NCBI RefSeq assembly: GCF_014066305.1
Contig: NW_023501065.1
Coordinates: 62,001-126,000, forward strand
Length of the DNA stretch: 64,000 bases
Source of the DNA: Letharia columbiana
Taxonomy: Eukaryota; Ascomycota; Lecanoromycetes; Lecanorales; Parmeliaceae
Direction: 5' to 3'
Shown here in pieces: positions 25,143-38,450 of this stretch (position 1 is the first letter of the stretch; each line of letters opens with the position of its first letter). Made by a program: the position numbers and the translations under genes. The notes beneath the pieces were generated by a model. The model was not told the DNA's origin and did not search any database. It saw only the letters and a list, made by a program, of their open reading frames with translations.

Positions 25143-25832
25143 AAAAAAAGAGTAAAATATAGAAAGTATATAAAAGTATATTTAATAATTCTAGAATAAA
25201 TTAACGATATCTATAATAATAATTAGAATTAAAAATTAGATATACTTAAATAAAAGATAGCTTTATATTACTCGTATAATAATAAGAGTAATAATTAAGA
25301 TTAAAGTATTAATTTAGATAGCGTAGCTTTCGTAGTAAACTTTTTATTATTATATATTAAATTAATTATATATTAATAAAGATTTATAATTTTATCTTCT
25401 AGATATAATTATATTTAATATTTTAAGATTTTTATAATAGCTTAATATTAATTAGTTAATATATTAATATTATTATATCTAAACTATAATAGAGCTTATT
25501 ATTAAATTTTATATCGCGCTTTTAAGTAAGTTTAAAAGATAAAGTCTATTTAATTATTAGCGCGTATAATAGAATTATTTTTAATACTTATATCTTATTT
25601 AACTTTAATATTATTTATATTCTTATAATTTAAACTCTTATCTTTATTTATATATATAATAATTCGTATAAAAAGTAAAACTCTAGACTTTCTCTAAATT
25701 ACGCTCGCGTACTTTTTTTATATAATACTATTAAAATATAAATCTATTTATTAGAATAATAATTAGACTTAAAAGTTACTTATTATTTATTTATTATATT
25801 TTATCTAATCTACTTAAGAGCTTACTTCTATT
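25143..25832 (+). repeat. 690-bp direct repeat, copy 2
   Basis: Partner of 22,587-23,271, same orientation. Sequence on both sides differs from that around copy 1, which fixes the borders to within a few bases. Confidence 0.75.
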
Positions 25833-28169
25833 TTCTTATTAAATCTATTAATTAGATTAAAGTTTATATCTTATTTTTATATAAATATCTAATCGCGTAT
25901 TAAATAATATTTTATTATTTAAAACTTTTAAATATAATCTAGCTAAGAAAAGAATCTATTATATAAAAAATTATAAATCATAATATATATTTTTATAGCG
26001 ATAGAGAATTCTAATTATCTTTATAATTATTATTATTTAAAGATAATTATAATAGCGAAAAATACTTATATTCTTATTTTTAATCTAGAATTAGAATTAT
26101 ATAATTAGCTTATTAAGATTTTAAATCTAAATAATCTATATTCTTATAAAAGCGCTTAGATCGCTTAAATATATTAGCGATATTCTTATATATTAATTTA
26201 ATATTAATAAGCTTAAAAGCCTCTTATATCTCTTCGCTTATCTTATTAAATATAAATTTATATTTTACTATATTATAATTCTTAGATTATTATCTAGTTA
26301 ATTCTAATAGTAATATCTATTCTTTTTTATTCTTAAGCGTCTATATTATATAGTTTCTAAAAATTATATATTTTATTTTAATAAAAAATATATATAAAGA
26401 GAGAAAGATAATAAACTTTTTTAAATTTTATAACTTAAGATTTTTTATAAGTAAGTTTAATATAAATAAGATTAATATATAAATAACGAGTCTATTTAAA
26501 TATAGATTAGAATATTAAAATTAAAATTAATATAAAGAAAAATTTACGTTAGTAAATATTATTTTAGCGATTCTTTTTTAAGAAAATTTTTATAAATTAT
26601 ATAAGACTCTTACGTAATAAGAATAAATATTCTTTTAAGAGTTTATTATATCTTCGAAAATTTCTAGATATTTAATCTTCTTTCTAATAGATTTAATTAT
26701 AATTTATTATACTCGTTATTATAATAAGAAGATATCGATAAATATTTAATCTCTTTATACTTATATCTTATTTATTAATATTATTTAAGAATTTATATTC
26801 TTTAAAAGAAGTTAAGAATTTTTAAATCGCTTAATTTTTTAATTAATAATATTTAATTATATATTAATAATTATATCTTTATCTTCTTTCTTTATATTAA
26901 GTTACTTATCGCGCTTTATATTAATATTCTTAATAAAATCTAAAATCAAAACTATATCTAGCGAATTTAATTATTTATAAAATTTATTATCTTTAATATA
27001 ATATATAAAATATTACGCGTAAATATTAGCTATAATATTAGAAAGATATTAGAATAATTATAATAATAATTAAAATTTATAATAAGTATATTAATTATAT
27101 ATAATATATTTAATAATTCTCTCTTTTATTTTCTTCTTTTTTTTAAAAGTAGTTTTTTAATATTTTAAGAAAGCTAAGAAGTCTTTTTTTAACTATTTAT
27201 TTCGCTATCGTATTCGTATTATTTTATTTTCTTAAGATTATTCTTAATAATTTATATATATTTAAACTTACTAAATACTAACGCGACTTTACTATATTTT
27301 TATTTCTAAAATATTTATCTACTATTTTTTATATTTTATTATTATTTAAACTTTTAAAATATTCTTATTTTTTTAAAGATAGTATAATAGAGCGAATTAA
27401 AGTTATTATCTTTATTAATAATATTAACTTTTATAATATTAAGAGATAATAGAAAGTACGTAAATTTACTTATTTAATTAAATTCTTATTTAAGATAATT
27501 ATAACGATAATTTTTATATAAGAAGCTTATTATAAGATATTAAAGAATATATTATAAAGAGTATATTAGTATTATAATAGAAATAATAAAAAAATTTAAA
27601 TAGAATTATATTATTATAGAAGATAATATAATTAGAAAAAGTATTAGAAAAAGCTAAAATATAAGAAAATATAAGAATACGTTAATTAAAAAATAGGCTA
27701 GTTTATTAACGCGTTTTCGCGTTTTTTTAAATTCTTATTTATAAAGAAATTTAACGCTGATTTTTAATATTATAAAGTCGAATTTTAATTAAATTTTTTT
27801 AAATTTAATAATCTAACTAAAGTCTTTAAGAATTATTATTAATAATAGATTTTTCTTAGTTTTTATATAATAATAAACGTCTATTTTAAGCTTCTAAGAA
27901 TTTAGATCTAAAAATTCTATAAGATAAATTTATCTTTTTAAGATTTTATTTTACGCCTTCGATTTATTATACGCGTTTTCTCTTTTAAAGAATAATTAGA
28001 AAGATAATTAGAATATTAATTAAGTCGCTTACTTTTAGAATACTATTTATTTTATACTTACGTTTAAAAAGATATAATAATAAATATAGATACTTCTAAT
28101 AAAGAATCTTTATTAATAAACTCTTAATTAGCTATCTAATTTCTTAATAATAAAGAAATATCGAATTAA

Positions 28170-28385
28170 TTAGAAAATTCTAAAGATAATAAATTAGAAA
28201 GTTCTAAAGATAATTAGCTAAAAAGTTCTAAAGATATTTAACTAAAAAATTCTTAAAGTAATTAATTAGAAAGTTCTAGAGATAATTAATTAGAAAATTC
28301 TAAAAATAATTAATTATAAAGTTTTAAAAATAGTTAATTAGAAAGTTCTAAAAGTAATTAGCTATAAAGTTCTAAAAATAATTAA
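28170..28385 (+). repeat. Nine 24-bp tandem repeats, coding-type period
   Basis: Nine units of exactly 24 bp (consensus TTAGAAAGTTCTAAAGATAA plus four bases). In the frame starting at 28,170 each unit reads as an eight-residue motif LESSKDN followed by a codon that is now TAA, TAG or AAA and was probably Gln. A period divisible by three, with unit length kept exactly through RIP, suggests this was part of a protein-coding gene with a hydrophilic repeat region. Confidence 0.8.
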
Positions 28386-29690
28386 TTAGTAGATTTAGAT
28401 AGTAGTCTATTAGTAAATTTAATTATATTAAAAAAAAAAAGATAGACTTTACTACGAAAGAAGCTTAAAATTAGAAATTTCTAATATATAATAAGAATAG
28501 TAATATTATAATTTAGCGATAAGTTTTATAACGAATTTATATAAATCTATTAATTTTAATATATAAATAATTAATATAACTAGAAGAAGAAGAAATAATT
28601 TTTATAAGTCTAATTATTATAATAAAAAAGAGTTTAAATATAATCTTCTTTTTTCTAATTATTATTCTAATCATCTAACTTTCTAAATTAAATAAATTTA
28701 GAAATATATTAAAAAAAATAAAGAGTTAATATATATATTTAATAACGATATACTTAGCGATAATAACGTAATTTTATTTTAAAATTAAACTATCTCTTAA
28801 AATCGAGATATTATTTATAAAAATAGAAATTTTAATAATATTTAAAATAAAAATATTAAAATTATAATAGTTAAAGAACGTCTATCTATATATAAATTAT
28901 TAAAAAAAAAAAAATATAATAAAAAACTTAGAAAGAGAAGATCTAATATACTTTTCGCGATAATCGCGATAGATAAAATAATATCTCGAGTATTATTAGT
29001 AGTAAAAATAGCTAGAAAATCGAGTAATAAGACTTCTAGAAAATCTATTATAAGTGAAAAAAGTATAGATAAGAGAAAAAGTATCGCTAATTATATATCT
29101 AAAGTAAGGAAAATATAAAGATATTATTTAGATAGTAAGTTTAATTTTATATATACTTCTAATTATCTTTCTAATTATAGTCTACTAGCTATCGCCCTTC
29201 GCGAAATTAAATACTTTTAGAAATTAATTAATCTATTAATTTTAAAAGCTTTATTTTTAAAACTTATTTAAGAAATTTTATTAGATATAAGAAATAATAT
29301 TAAGTATTATTAATAAAGTTTTATTATTAAAATAATATAGAAGATAATAAAATCTTTTCTATCTAATAATTTTTCAAATAAGACTTTTTATTATTCTTAT
29401 ACGAAATTCGCTAATAATAGAATATAGATATTTAATTATTAGCAATTTATAGTAAACGTATAATATTATAAATTAAGAATATACTACTTTTATATAGATT
29501 TCTAGAATTATATAATATTAAGTTATATATAAGTATAATAATAAGTTAAAAGCTTATAATTTAGTTTAGATAGACTTTTAAATTACTATAAATAATAGAA
29601 TAGAAAATTTTATAATTAAATTATTAACTTTTTTAATTTATAATATAACTCTTAATTATAATATTACTTATAAGATTATATTCTACTTTA
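28386..29690. other. Unassigned RIP-mutated stretch
   Basis: Rich in AAA/AGA codons on the plus strand around 28,700-29,120, so possibly the basic end of the gene relic holding the 24-bp repeats. No family recognised. Confidence 0.5.
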
Positions 29691-30500
29691 AATTCTAATT
29701 ATTTTTAAAATTAATATTATATAATAATATATTTAATTTATAATTTAAAAGATTTATATTATACTAAAGAATTAATAATTTTTATTATTATAAAATTATT
29801 TATATTATAATTATAGTTTTAATATAAATATATATTATATTTTCTTATCTAATTATTAATAATTATATATTTTTATAAATTTTTATTATTATCTTAAAAA
29901 ATAAAAGATTTTATTAAAGTCTATATATATTTAATTATTATATTAATCCTCGACTTAGAATTCTAATTATCTTTATAATTAATATTATATAAAATTATTA
30001 ATTTATAATTCTAAAAAATTATATTATATTAAAAAATTAAAATAAGTTATTATTATAAAATTATCTATATTATAATAATAGTTTTAATATAGAAGTATAT
30101 TTATTATACTTACTTATTTAATTAATAAATACTATATTTATATAATAGATTCTTATTATTATCTTAGAAAATAAAAGATTTTAATTAAAATTTATTAGAT
30201 ATTTATTTATTATATTAATCTTAGATTCGTATTTAACTTAGAATTCTAATTATCTTTATAATTAATACTATATAAAGTATTTAATTTATACTTTTAGAAA
30301 ATTATATTATATTAAAAATTATATTCTATTAAATTATAAAAAAATCTATTATTATAAAATTATAAATATTATAAGTATAATTTAAATATCTTATTTTCTT
30401 ATTTAATTAATAAGTATTATATTTAATAATAGATTTCTATTATTATCTTAAAAAATAAAAGATTCTATTAAAATCTATAAGATATTATATTTTTTATAAG
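29691..30500 (+). repeat. Three diverged tandem repeats of about 270-283 bp
   Basis: The segment beginning AATTCTAATT recurs at 29,691, 29,959 and 30,242. Each unit ends with a conserved TTATTATCTTA(A/G)AAAATAAA block and a stretch similar to TCTATTAAAATCTATAAGAT. Differences include indels. No coding frame is evident. Confidence 0.72.
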
Positions 30501-33500
30501 TAAAGATCTATAAATTAAATTTATAATTTTTTTTTTAATTAAGATTATCGAGTAAATAGATAAATAATCTTTAATAAGCGAACTTTAATAAGTAGGCTAT
30601 TCGGCTATCGAGCGAACTTTAATAAGTAATATTTAAATTTCTTACGCTTTAATAATTATTAGATTAAATTTAGAAATTCTTTTTTTATTTAAAAGTTCTT
30701 ATTTCGTTCTATAATTTTAGAAAGAAATCTTAAAATTTTAATAAAAAATAAAAAAGTTATTCTAAAATTAAATAATATATACTTATTTTTTAATTAGAGT
30801 TATTTAACTATATTTTTTATATAATTATAAATACTAATTTATTTATTCGCGATAATTTAGTCGATCTAATTAAAGAGCGTAGTAACTCTAAATTTATAAT
30901 TAACTATATATATAAATTTAAGATTTTTAAATTTAGCTCTATCTTATTTTATTATATATATTAATAGAATTAATTACTAATCGCTAACTAACTTATTAAT
31001 ATATAATTAAGCTCGCGAATTTTTCTTTAAATTTAAATTAAAATTCTTTTTTAAATCTTTTATTATATTTATTTTATTCTTCTTTATCTAAAAATCTTAT
31101 AATTTTATATTATTAATTATTATCTTAAGTTTTATATAAGCGCTATAAATTAAGATTAGAATTATAAATTTTTTATATACTACTTCTTCCTTTTTTTCTT
31201 TTTTTCTTACTTATTATAATATTATAATAATTAGAAAGATAATTAGAAAGATACTTAGAATTTATATTCTATTTTCTTCTTATAGTATATCTTTTATATA
31301 CTATTATTTATAGATCTAATAAATATATATATTATAAAACTAATATAATAGTAATTTTATATAGCGAGAAGATAAATAATAATAAAATTATAAATAATCT
31401 ATTATTAAAAATAAAAGATAAAATTCTTTATTATTATAAAATAAAATTAAATTTATAATTTTAATTATATATATAGAAGTAAATAATATAAATAATCTTT
31501 AGCGAATACTTCGCGATAATAGTCTTTTAATAAAATTCTTTTTATTTTCACCGCTATTAAGATCTTATAATTATCTAATTAATATTAAAAATTATAAGCG
31601 TAAAGCGATAGAAGAGCTCTTATAGAATTCTTATATTATTAAATCTTATTAATATATAATAACTTTTAAAGTATATAACTTATTTAGAGCTTAATTATAA
31701 AAATTATTTATTATCGATCTTAATATAATATTAATCGCGAGAGATAAAGTTAAAAATATAGATAGATTTAAAAATATAAGTTTAAAGAAGTAAAAAAAGA
31801 TATTATAAGAGATTAAAGATATATACTTTTATAAATAATAAGATCGACTATATCGTAATATTTTTAAATATTAATATATATAATTTTTTTATTTAATATT
31901 CTAGAGGAAAAGTATATATCTATATTAGCTATATAATTAAGTCTAAATAATTAAAAATAAAAAAGCGCTATTAATAATAATAAGAGTATAATTTTATAAT
32001 AAGAAGATTTAATAAAGAAGGAAATATTAAATAATCTTATCTATCTCGCAATTTTAAGATAAATAAAAAAAGAGAAAGAATAAGAGATAAGTATATTATT
32101 AAATAATAACTCGAAGTTATTAATTAGATTATTTAATATAATTAAATAATCTTATAAATAGAGATTACTTCTTATCTTTATAATAATTTAAAAGTTTTAA
32201 TAAAAGACTTATTAGTCTCTATAAGCGAAAATAATATATATCGACTCTTATAACTATAAATCTTATTATATAATTAAGAAATATAAATATAGAGGTTTTA
32301 CGATATAGAATTATTCTTCTAAAATCGATTATAAAATACGCTATTATTATTTCTCGCGTATATAAAATTATTAACTTATAATTTTTAGATTAAAAAAATA
32401 TATAATTATATATAAACGAATTTTATAATAAGTATTCTTTTTATTTATTACTCTCTCTTTAATAAAAGTATACTAAAAATCATCTAAATTAATTAATTAA
32501 AATTCGATCTATTATCTTTATATATTTATTTTAATAAGATCGAGCGCGTAGTATAAAGGAATTTAATAATATAGTAATTTAATATAAATAATAATAATTT
32601 TCTAGATTTATTAGACTCGATTAAATAATAGTTAAAGAATTATAATTATACGCTAAATAAATAAAAGCTAGATAAAGATAACGATAAAATAAAAAAAACT
32701 TTTCGAATAATAGTTAATAACTATAATAATAAGATTTCGAATCGCTTTTTATTTTTATTATTAAGATATAAATACTTAAGTATAAGAGTTTAAAAGAAGA
32801 GATTATAATAGATTTCGCTATCTATTAATTAGAAAAATACTTAGAATTTTATATTATAAATTCTTTTCTCTTATATTAAACGCTAATTCTTAGAGTCTAT
32901 AAATCTTTTTTAAAATAATTAAGAGATAGTAGATTTACTAATATATTACTTAATAGCTCTTTACTATTAATCTCTTAATTCTTTATAAAAGCTATTTTTT
33001 ATACTTAATAATAGCGAAGTAATAACTTTATACTATTAAGTTTTTAATTATTTATATTATCTATCTTATAAGTCTCTTTAATATTTCTATTAAGAGTTAT
33101 AATCGATTTTAAGATATAATTCTTTTCGACTATAATATCTTTTTTATATAGCGAGTACTTTCTATTTATAAATATATCTAGAAATAAATAATACTTCTTA
33201 ATTAAGATTTATATCTTAGATATTTATATTTATTAAGCGTACGTTTTTCTTCGAACCTTTCTTTTTATTAGCTTTAATATTTCTATTAGATTTATCTTTA
33301 TCTTTCTTTCTTAACTTTTTAACTTTTTCTTCTTTAATCTTATAGATAACGCTTTAAATTCTTATTATTATATTAAATTCTTACTTCTAATTTAATTTAT
33401 ACTAAATTCGTTTACGATTATTATTTAGCTTATAATACTTTAAAGTTTAAGAATCTAAGATCTTATTTTATATTTTCGATATATATACGTAATTAGTATT

Positions 33501-34191
33501 ATCGCTTAAAATTCTTCTTTAAAGTAATTACTATTACGCTTTAAGCGTTCCTTTACTTACTTATCGTTAATACTTCTTTCTTATCTTATACGCGTAATAA
33601 ATATAACTAATTCTACGATCTAGATCTTAAATTTTAAACTTTATATAGAGCTAAAATAATACTTTATAGTAATTAAATATAAATTTCTAATTCCCGATAT
33701 TTAATTAGATTTTAAATATACTTTTATAAATTAAAAAGAAATATTTATCGATCGAGTTTTTAATCGATTTTAGTATTTTTATTTTATTAAATATCTTTAT
33801 AGATAAAGCTATTAATAATATAAGAACGTAGAGATAATAGAAATTTTATACTCTCGTAGATTATCTTAATAAGCTTTTATAGAAAAAATCTATATTTATA
33901 AATTATTCGAATTCTTATTTAATCTATAAGCGCGTTTTATAGTTTAATTATATTCTATTTATATAGATTAACGCTAAGTGCTATCTCTTTCTTAGCGATC
34001 TTCTTATTAATAATAAAGATTATATTTAAATTCTTACTTCTAATCTAATTTATACTAAAATCGTTTATAATTATTATTTAACTTACGATACTTTAAAATC
34101 TAAGAATTTAAGATCTTATTTTCCGTATTAAAATTATCAGCTATATATCTTTTCGAATAAGAAGTTCTCGCTAATAAAGAAAATATAATAT
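30501..34191. other. Unassigned RIP-mutated stretch
   Basis: No domain recognised on either strand. A Lys/Glu-rich plus-strand translation between about 31,700 and 32,400 is noted but cannot be told from background in DNA that lacks TpG. Confidence 0.55.
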
Positions 34192-34344
34192 CTGCAAATC
34201 TGAAAAGTTTCTATAAAATTTGAAATTGCTAATCGCGCGTATGTCGCGGAAATTATAAAATCCGCCGGATTAGTAAATCTAATTAAAATTCGTCTAAATT
34301 CCGCTCAATTAGCAACTATAATCTACTTTTTATACGCTATTCGC

Positions 34345-34504
34345 CGATTTAGTAATTACTATTTATTATTAAAATACTATTCGTCGATTTAGTAATTACT
34401 ATATATTATTCGAATAATATTTATCGATTTAGTAATTACTATATACTATTTAAATAATATTTATTAATTTAATAATTACTATATATTATTCGAATAATTT
34501 TTCT
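34345..34504 (+). repeat. Four 40-bp subterminal tandem repeats
   Basis: Four units of 40 bp with core CGATTTAGTAATTACTAT. The sequence before them (34,270-34,344) holds more degenerate units with GGATTAGTAA and CAATTAGCAA. Subterminal repeats near the termini are typical transposase-binding regions of CACTA-like elements; that role is inferred. Confidence 0.75.
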
Positions 34505-35390
34505 AGAAATAGTAATCGTCTTATATTAATATTTTATTATTTCTATAATTCGCGATATCGACTCGACTCTATAAGTCGAATTCGACTCGACTTAGTTATA
34601 CTATAAGCTCGATTCGACTTAATTTAATAATACTATCGCTAGATATTAAGTCTATATATATAAATTTATATTACTATATTAAGTAATCTATCTTCTCTAT
34701 TAAAAATAAGAATATTATTATTTATAATATATCTTATAAGCGTTAATTATCTAAGAAGGAAAATCGTTATTAATACGCTTTCTTATCGCTATAATCGCGT
34801 TAAAATCAATATAATATATATAAAAGCCGATAATATATATTTATATTCTTATTACTTAATCTTAGTTTTATTAACCTCTTCTCTTAATATCTAAATTCCT
34901 TCGAGATTTATACGTATTAATACTTATTAAAATATTAAGTATCTTTCTTATAAAATCGAAATTAACTTTTTTAAATTAAAAGTTTTAGCTTTTAGATAAT
35001 TATATATATAAGGGTATAGCGAGTAATAATATATATAAATCTCTCTCTATAATATCTTGCGTTAGGACTTTCTTCTAATTTATCGTATTTTTAAAATAAT
35101 ATATCTCGATTCTAGTATTATCGTATAGATTATTAATAACTCGAGAAAACTTTAAATAATAGCTCTTATTATAGATGATAGCGTTCTTTAAATTATAAGA
35201 AGTCGCGAATTAATTTAATAGTAGTCTTCGACGCTAGAATACTTAGCTAGATACTTTTTAAAGCGTATTAACATCTTTCTAATTAGAGAAAAGCTCGCCC
35301 TCTCTTCTCTTTCTAATTACGATATTTACGTATATATTTTATAATTATAAAACCTCTCTTCGCTTAGCGAACTCTAAAGATAATTCAAAA

Positions 35391-35480
35391 GTTATTTAAG
35401 TTAAGAAAGATATTTAAGTCGAGAAGAATATTCGAATTAAGAAAGATATTCGAGTCGAGAAAGATATCCGAGTCGAGAAG
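35391..35480. repeat. Five 18-bp tandem repeats
   Basis: Five exact-length units of consensus GATATTCGAGTCGAGAAA. The period is divisible by three. They are followed at 35,481-35,530 by an un-mutated patch with GTGACTGAAATCG and TGCCCGTTGT, which contrasts with its surroundings. Confidence 0.78.
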
Positions 35481-36299
35481 AGTGACTGAAATCGATTTTG
35501 CCCGTTGTATATTTAGTTCTATTCCTAACATTCTAAGATTTAGATTCTCGATATCTCTATTATCTTATAATATAGCGTATATTAATCTCCTTTACTACTC
35601 TATAGCTTTTATTTAGAAAGTTTAAATTATAGATATTATTATATTAATTAAAATTAATAAAGCTATTAATATAATAAAATTCTTTATCTTTTATCGATAT
35701 AAATATAATATATATACTTCTCTCGATATTTATAAGGCTATAGAATCGTCGTTTTTTAAGGATTTTTAAATTCCGCGTTATTAATAACTGCGCTCTTTCT
35801 ACTTTTATTATATTATAATATTTCTAAACTTATTTATTATATCGATATTTAAATATCTTTATAAAAATACTTTATAGATAAGTTAATCTTTATCTAAAAT
35901 CTCTATAGACTAAATTTATTACTTTTATTACGACTAATACTTTCTCTATTAATTTTCTTAAAAAAATCTTATTAATATTAAAGATTTATTAATTATATTT
36001 ATAAATTTAAGCGTAATCTCTACGCTATCTTTTTTAAAAGAATTAATTAATAAATCTATAGACGACGACGTCTTTAAATAAGCGAGCTATATTTAAAAAA
36101 TTCTCTTTAAGAGTCTTCTAATATCGAATATTAGAATAAATATAAATTAAATATCGACGTATTTATTTATAGTTTATCTTATATATATCGATATTATTAT
36201 CTTTCTTAAATAGATAATATTCTCTTAATTTTATTTAATCTATTTAAATAAAGGTAACTAGAGCTTCGAGAAAAGTATTTAATTTTAACTATTTAGTAA

Positions 36300-38450
36300 T
36301 AACTCTTATTAATCGCTAATAATAACTATTATAATAATAAATCTATCTTATAATATTACGCTTCTTATTATTCATCTATTAATTCTAGATATAAAAATTT
36401 AAAAAAAGTTTTTATTTTAATCTTCTTTTTTTTTTTTATAATCTCTTAATTATAAATAATAATACTTCTATATCTTAATATTTAACGAGATTACATATTA
36501 TAATTATCTTCTAATATACGATATTATAACGTATAATCTATTTAATATAGTTATTATATTTATTTATTAGTTCGTAATACTTTTTAAAGAATTTAATATA
36601 TATCTTTTCTCTTATTTAAGTAGTTAATTTATTAAATAAATTAAATAATTATATTATTTCGAGTAAGTAACTAATACTATAAAACTTTAAGAAGTTAAAA
36701 TAATCTTTATCCATCGTTTTATTTAGAGGTTTATATACTCGAAAAATCTCTTTTAATAGATTAATTCGGGCTAGGGCCGCGAGTAGATATCGAATAGTAT
36801 TATTATTATAAGAACGATATCTCGCTAATATAATAAGATTAAGAATAACGCGATCTATATATAGCGTATTTAAATTTAACTTAATTAAGATTGATATAAA
36901 GATAACTATTATTATTCTCTATAGAGTTCGATTATTCTCTTCTATTTACTATATCTTCTTACTTAGAAATTTAATATATCTTAAATTAATATAGCTAGAA
37001 ATCGCTTAAAAGTGGGTATTAAGAAGCTTATTTATCTTATTCTCTATCTTTATAGCTCTAATATATTTAACTTATTATTTAAATAGATAGTCTATAAATC
37101 TCTTAATTATTAAGAAGTATAGAATATCGAAGTATTATAGTTAATATATATTAATAGTAAAGTAATTATCGATAAAAAGATAACGATCGTAGAGTATTAT
37201 ATCTCGTAAGTATTTTAATATCTTTTTAATATATCTCTTTTATAGTCTTAGCTACTTAATTATACGCTCGAGTATTTACTTAGAATATAAAATTAAGAAA
37301 TATAATCGCTCTCTCTTTATAGATGAAATTATATATATAGAATAATATCTATCGCTTAAGATTAAAGTAATTATCGCTTATTTCTCGTAATTTAATATTA
37401 TAGTAGTTAGTATTAAATAATATCTTTAAATTAAATTATTCGCGTATTATATATTAATATTATATTTAAAGTATTCTTTAATTATTAAATATACTTCGTT
37501 AATAGATAATATATCGCGAGAGTATAAGAAGTTACTTTCGATTATTAAATTTAAGATATAGTAATAGATCTAGGTCTTAGCTTCTTTTTTCGTAATAATC
37601 GATATTATTTCTAGAATCGCTATACTCGATCTATTATACGCGTATTACGCGTTTTATTAAAGATTTCTAATTATAATATAAATCGATTAAGTATATTAAT
37701 TTTTATATATTTAAAAGAGATAAGTTTTATTTAATATTAAAATAATAGAAATAACGATAGAATTATTAAATAGCTTATTCTACGTTTTTTACTATTAATC
37801 CGTAATATATATCTCGCTATAGACTCTCGCTTTATTAATATTCCTTTAGCGTATAAATCGATAATATAAGCTTATACTAAAAGGTTTATATACTAAAAAC
37901 GCTTTAATAATACTTATAATATCGAAGTAAATAACGTAATATATCTTTAATTCTAATTCGAATTTAAAGTTATAAATTTTAAAAGACTAATTAATTTAAC
38001 CGTCGTCGATATTATTATTATATATATTCTATATCTTATATCTTAATAATTTCGCGCTATTAAAGTTATAGCTATCGCGAAAGAATTTATTAATATTATT
38101 ATCGAAGAGTTTTAACTTAAGAAATTATAGCGTTAGCGTATAATCTTTTCGAAATTTAAATAAATTTTAAAAATTATTTATATCGAATATCGACTTAACG
38201 TTTAACTTAGTTTAATAATTAGATATCAATTTTATTTAATTAAGAGACTTTAATTTAAATTATAGTTTTATCGATTTTCTAATATCTCGCTTTTTCGAAT
38301 ATAATTCTATAGAGTTAATTATTAAAGATGAAATTATAATATTATAATTTAAGTCTATTATAGAGATAAGAAGTACTATTATCTTATTATTTAGATTTAT
38401 TATTTATATCGCATTTATCCTCTCTTTCTCTATCTTCTACTTATTTAATT
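36300..38450 (-). pseudogene. Plavaka-like (CACTA-related) transposase relic
   Basis: The minus-strand translation carries blocks typical of fungal Plavaka transposases in the right order. An RVYSEIYITD block followed by RIP stops lies at about 37,830-37,785 (family: RVY-EM-TADWWW). An ILILNKT block follows near 37,740 (family: ILSSDKT). Near 37,700-37,640 is a Y-IIRNL block (family: VYLTIGNI). A LIILARYRSYNNNTIRYL block lies near 36,830-36,775 (family: AQYRSH---TL-YL), then a DYFNFLKFYSISY block near 36,710-36,665 (family: HFNFPKFH---HY). A YELINKYNNYIKQ block near 36,560 matches the family's TN---Y--Q. The enzyme would move the element by acting on its termini. Conserved Trp, Cys and His codons are lost and no start or end can be set. 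Confidence 0.72.

Larger units (their letters stand above)
22191..28169. other. Unassigned RIP-mutated stretch with one direct-repeat pair
   Basis: Apart from the direct repeats at 22,587-23,271 and 25,143-25,832 I recognise no domain. Both strands are full of TAA/TAG, and only repeat structure can be supported. Confidence 0.6.

Noticed and set aside
28170..30500. CRISPR-like array
   Set aside because: The units are contiguous tandem repeats without unique spacers, in a fungal-type genome.
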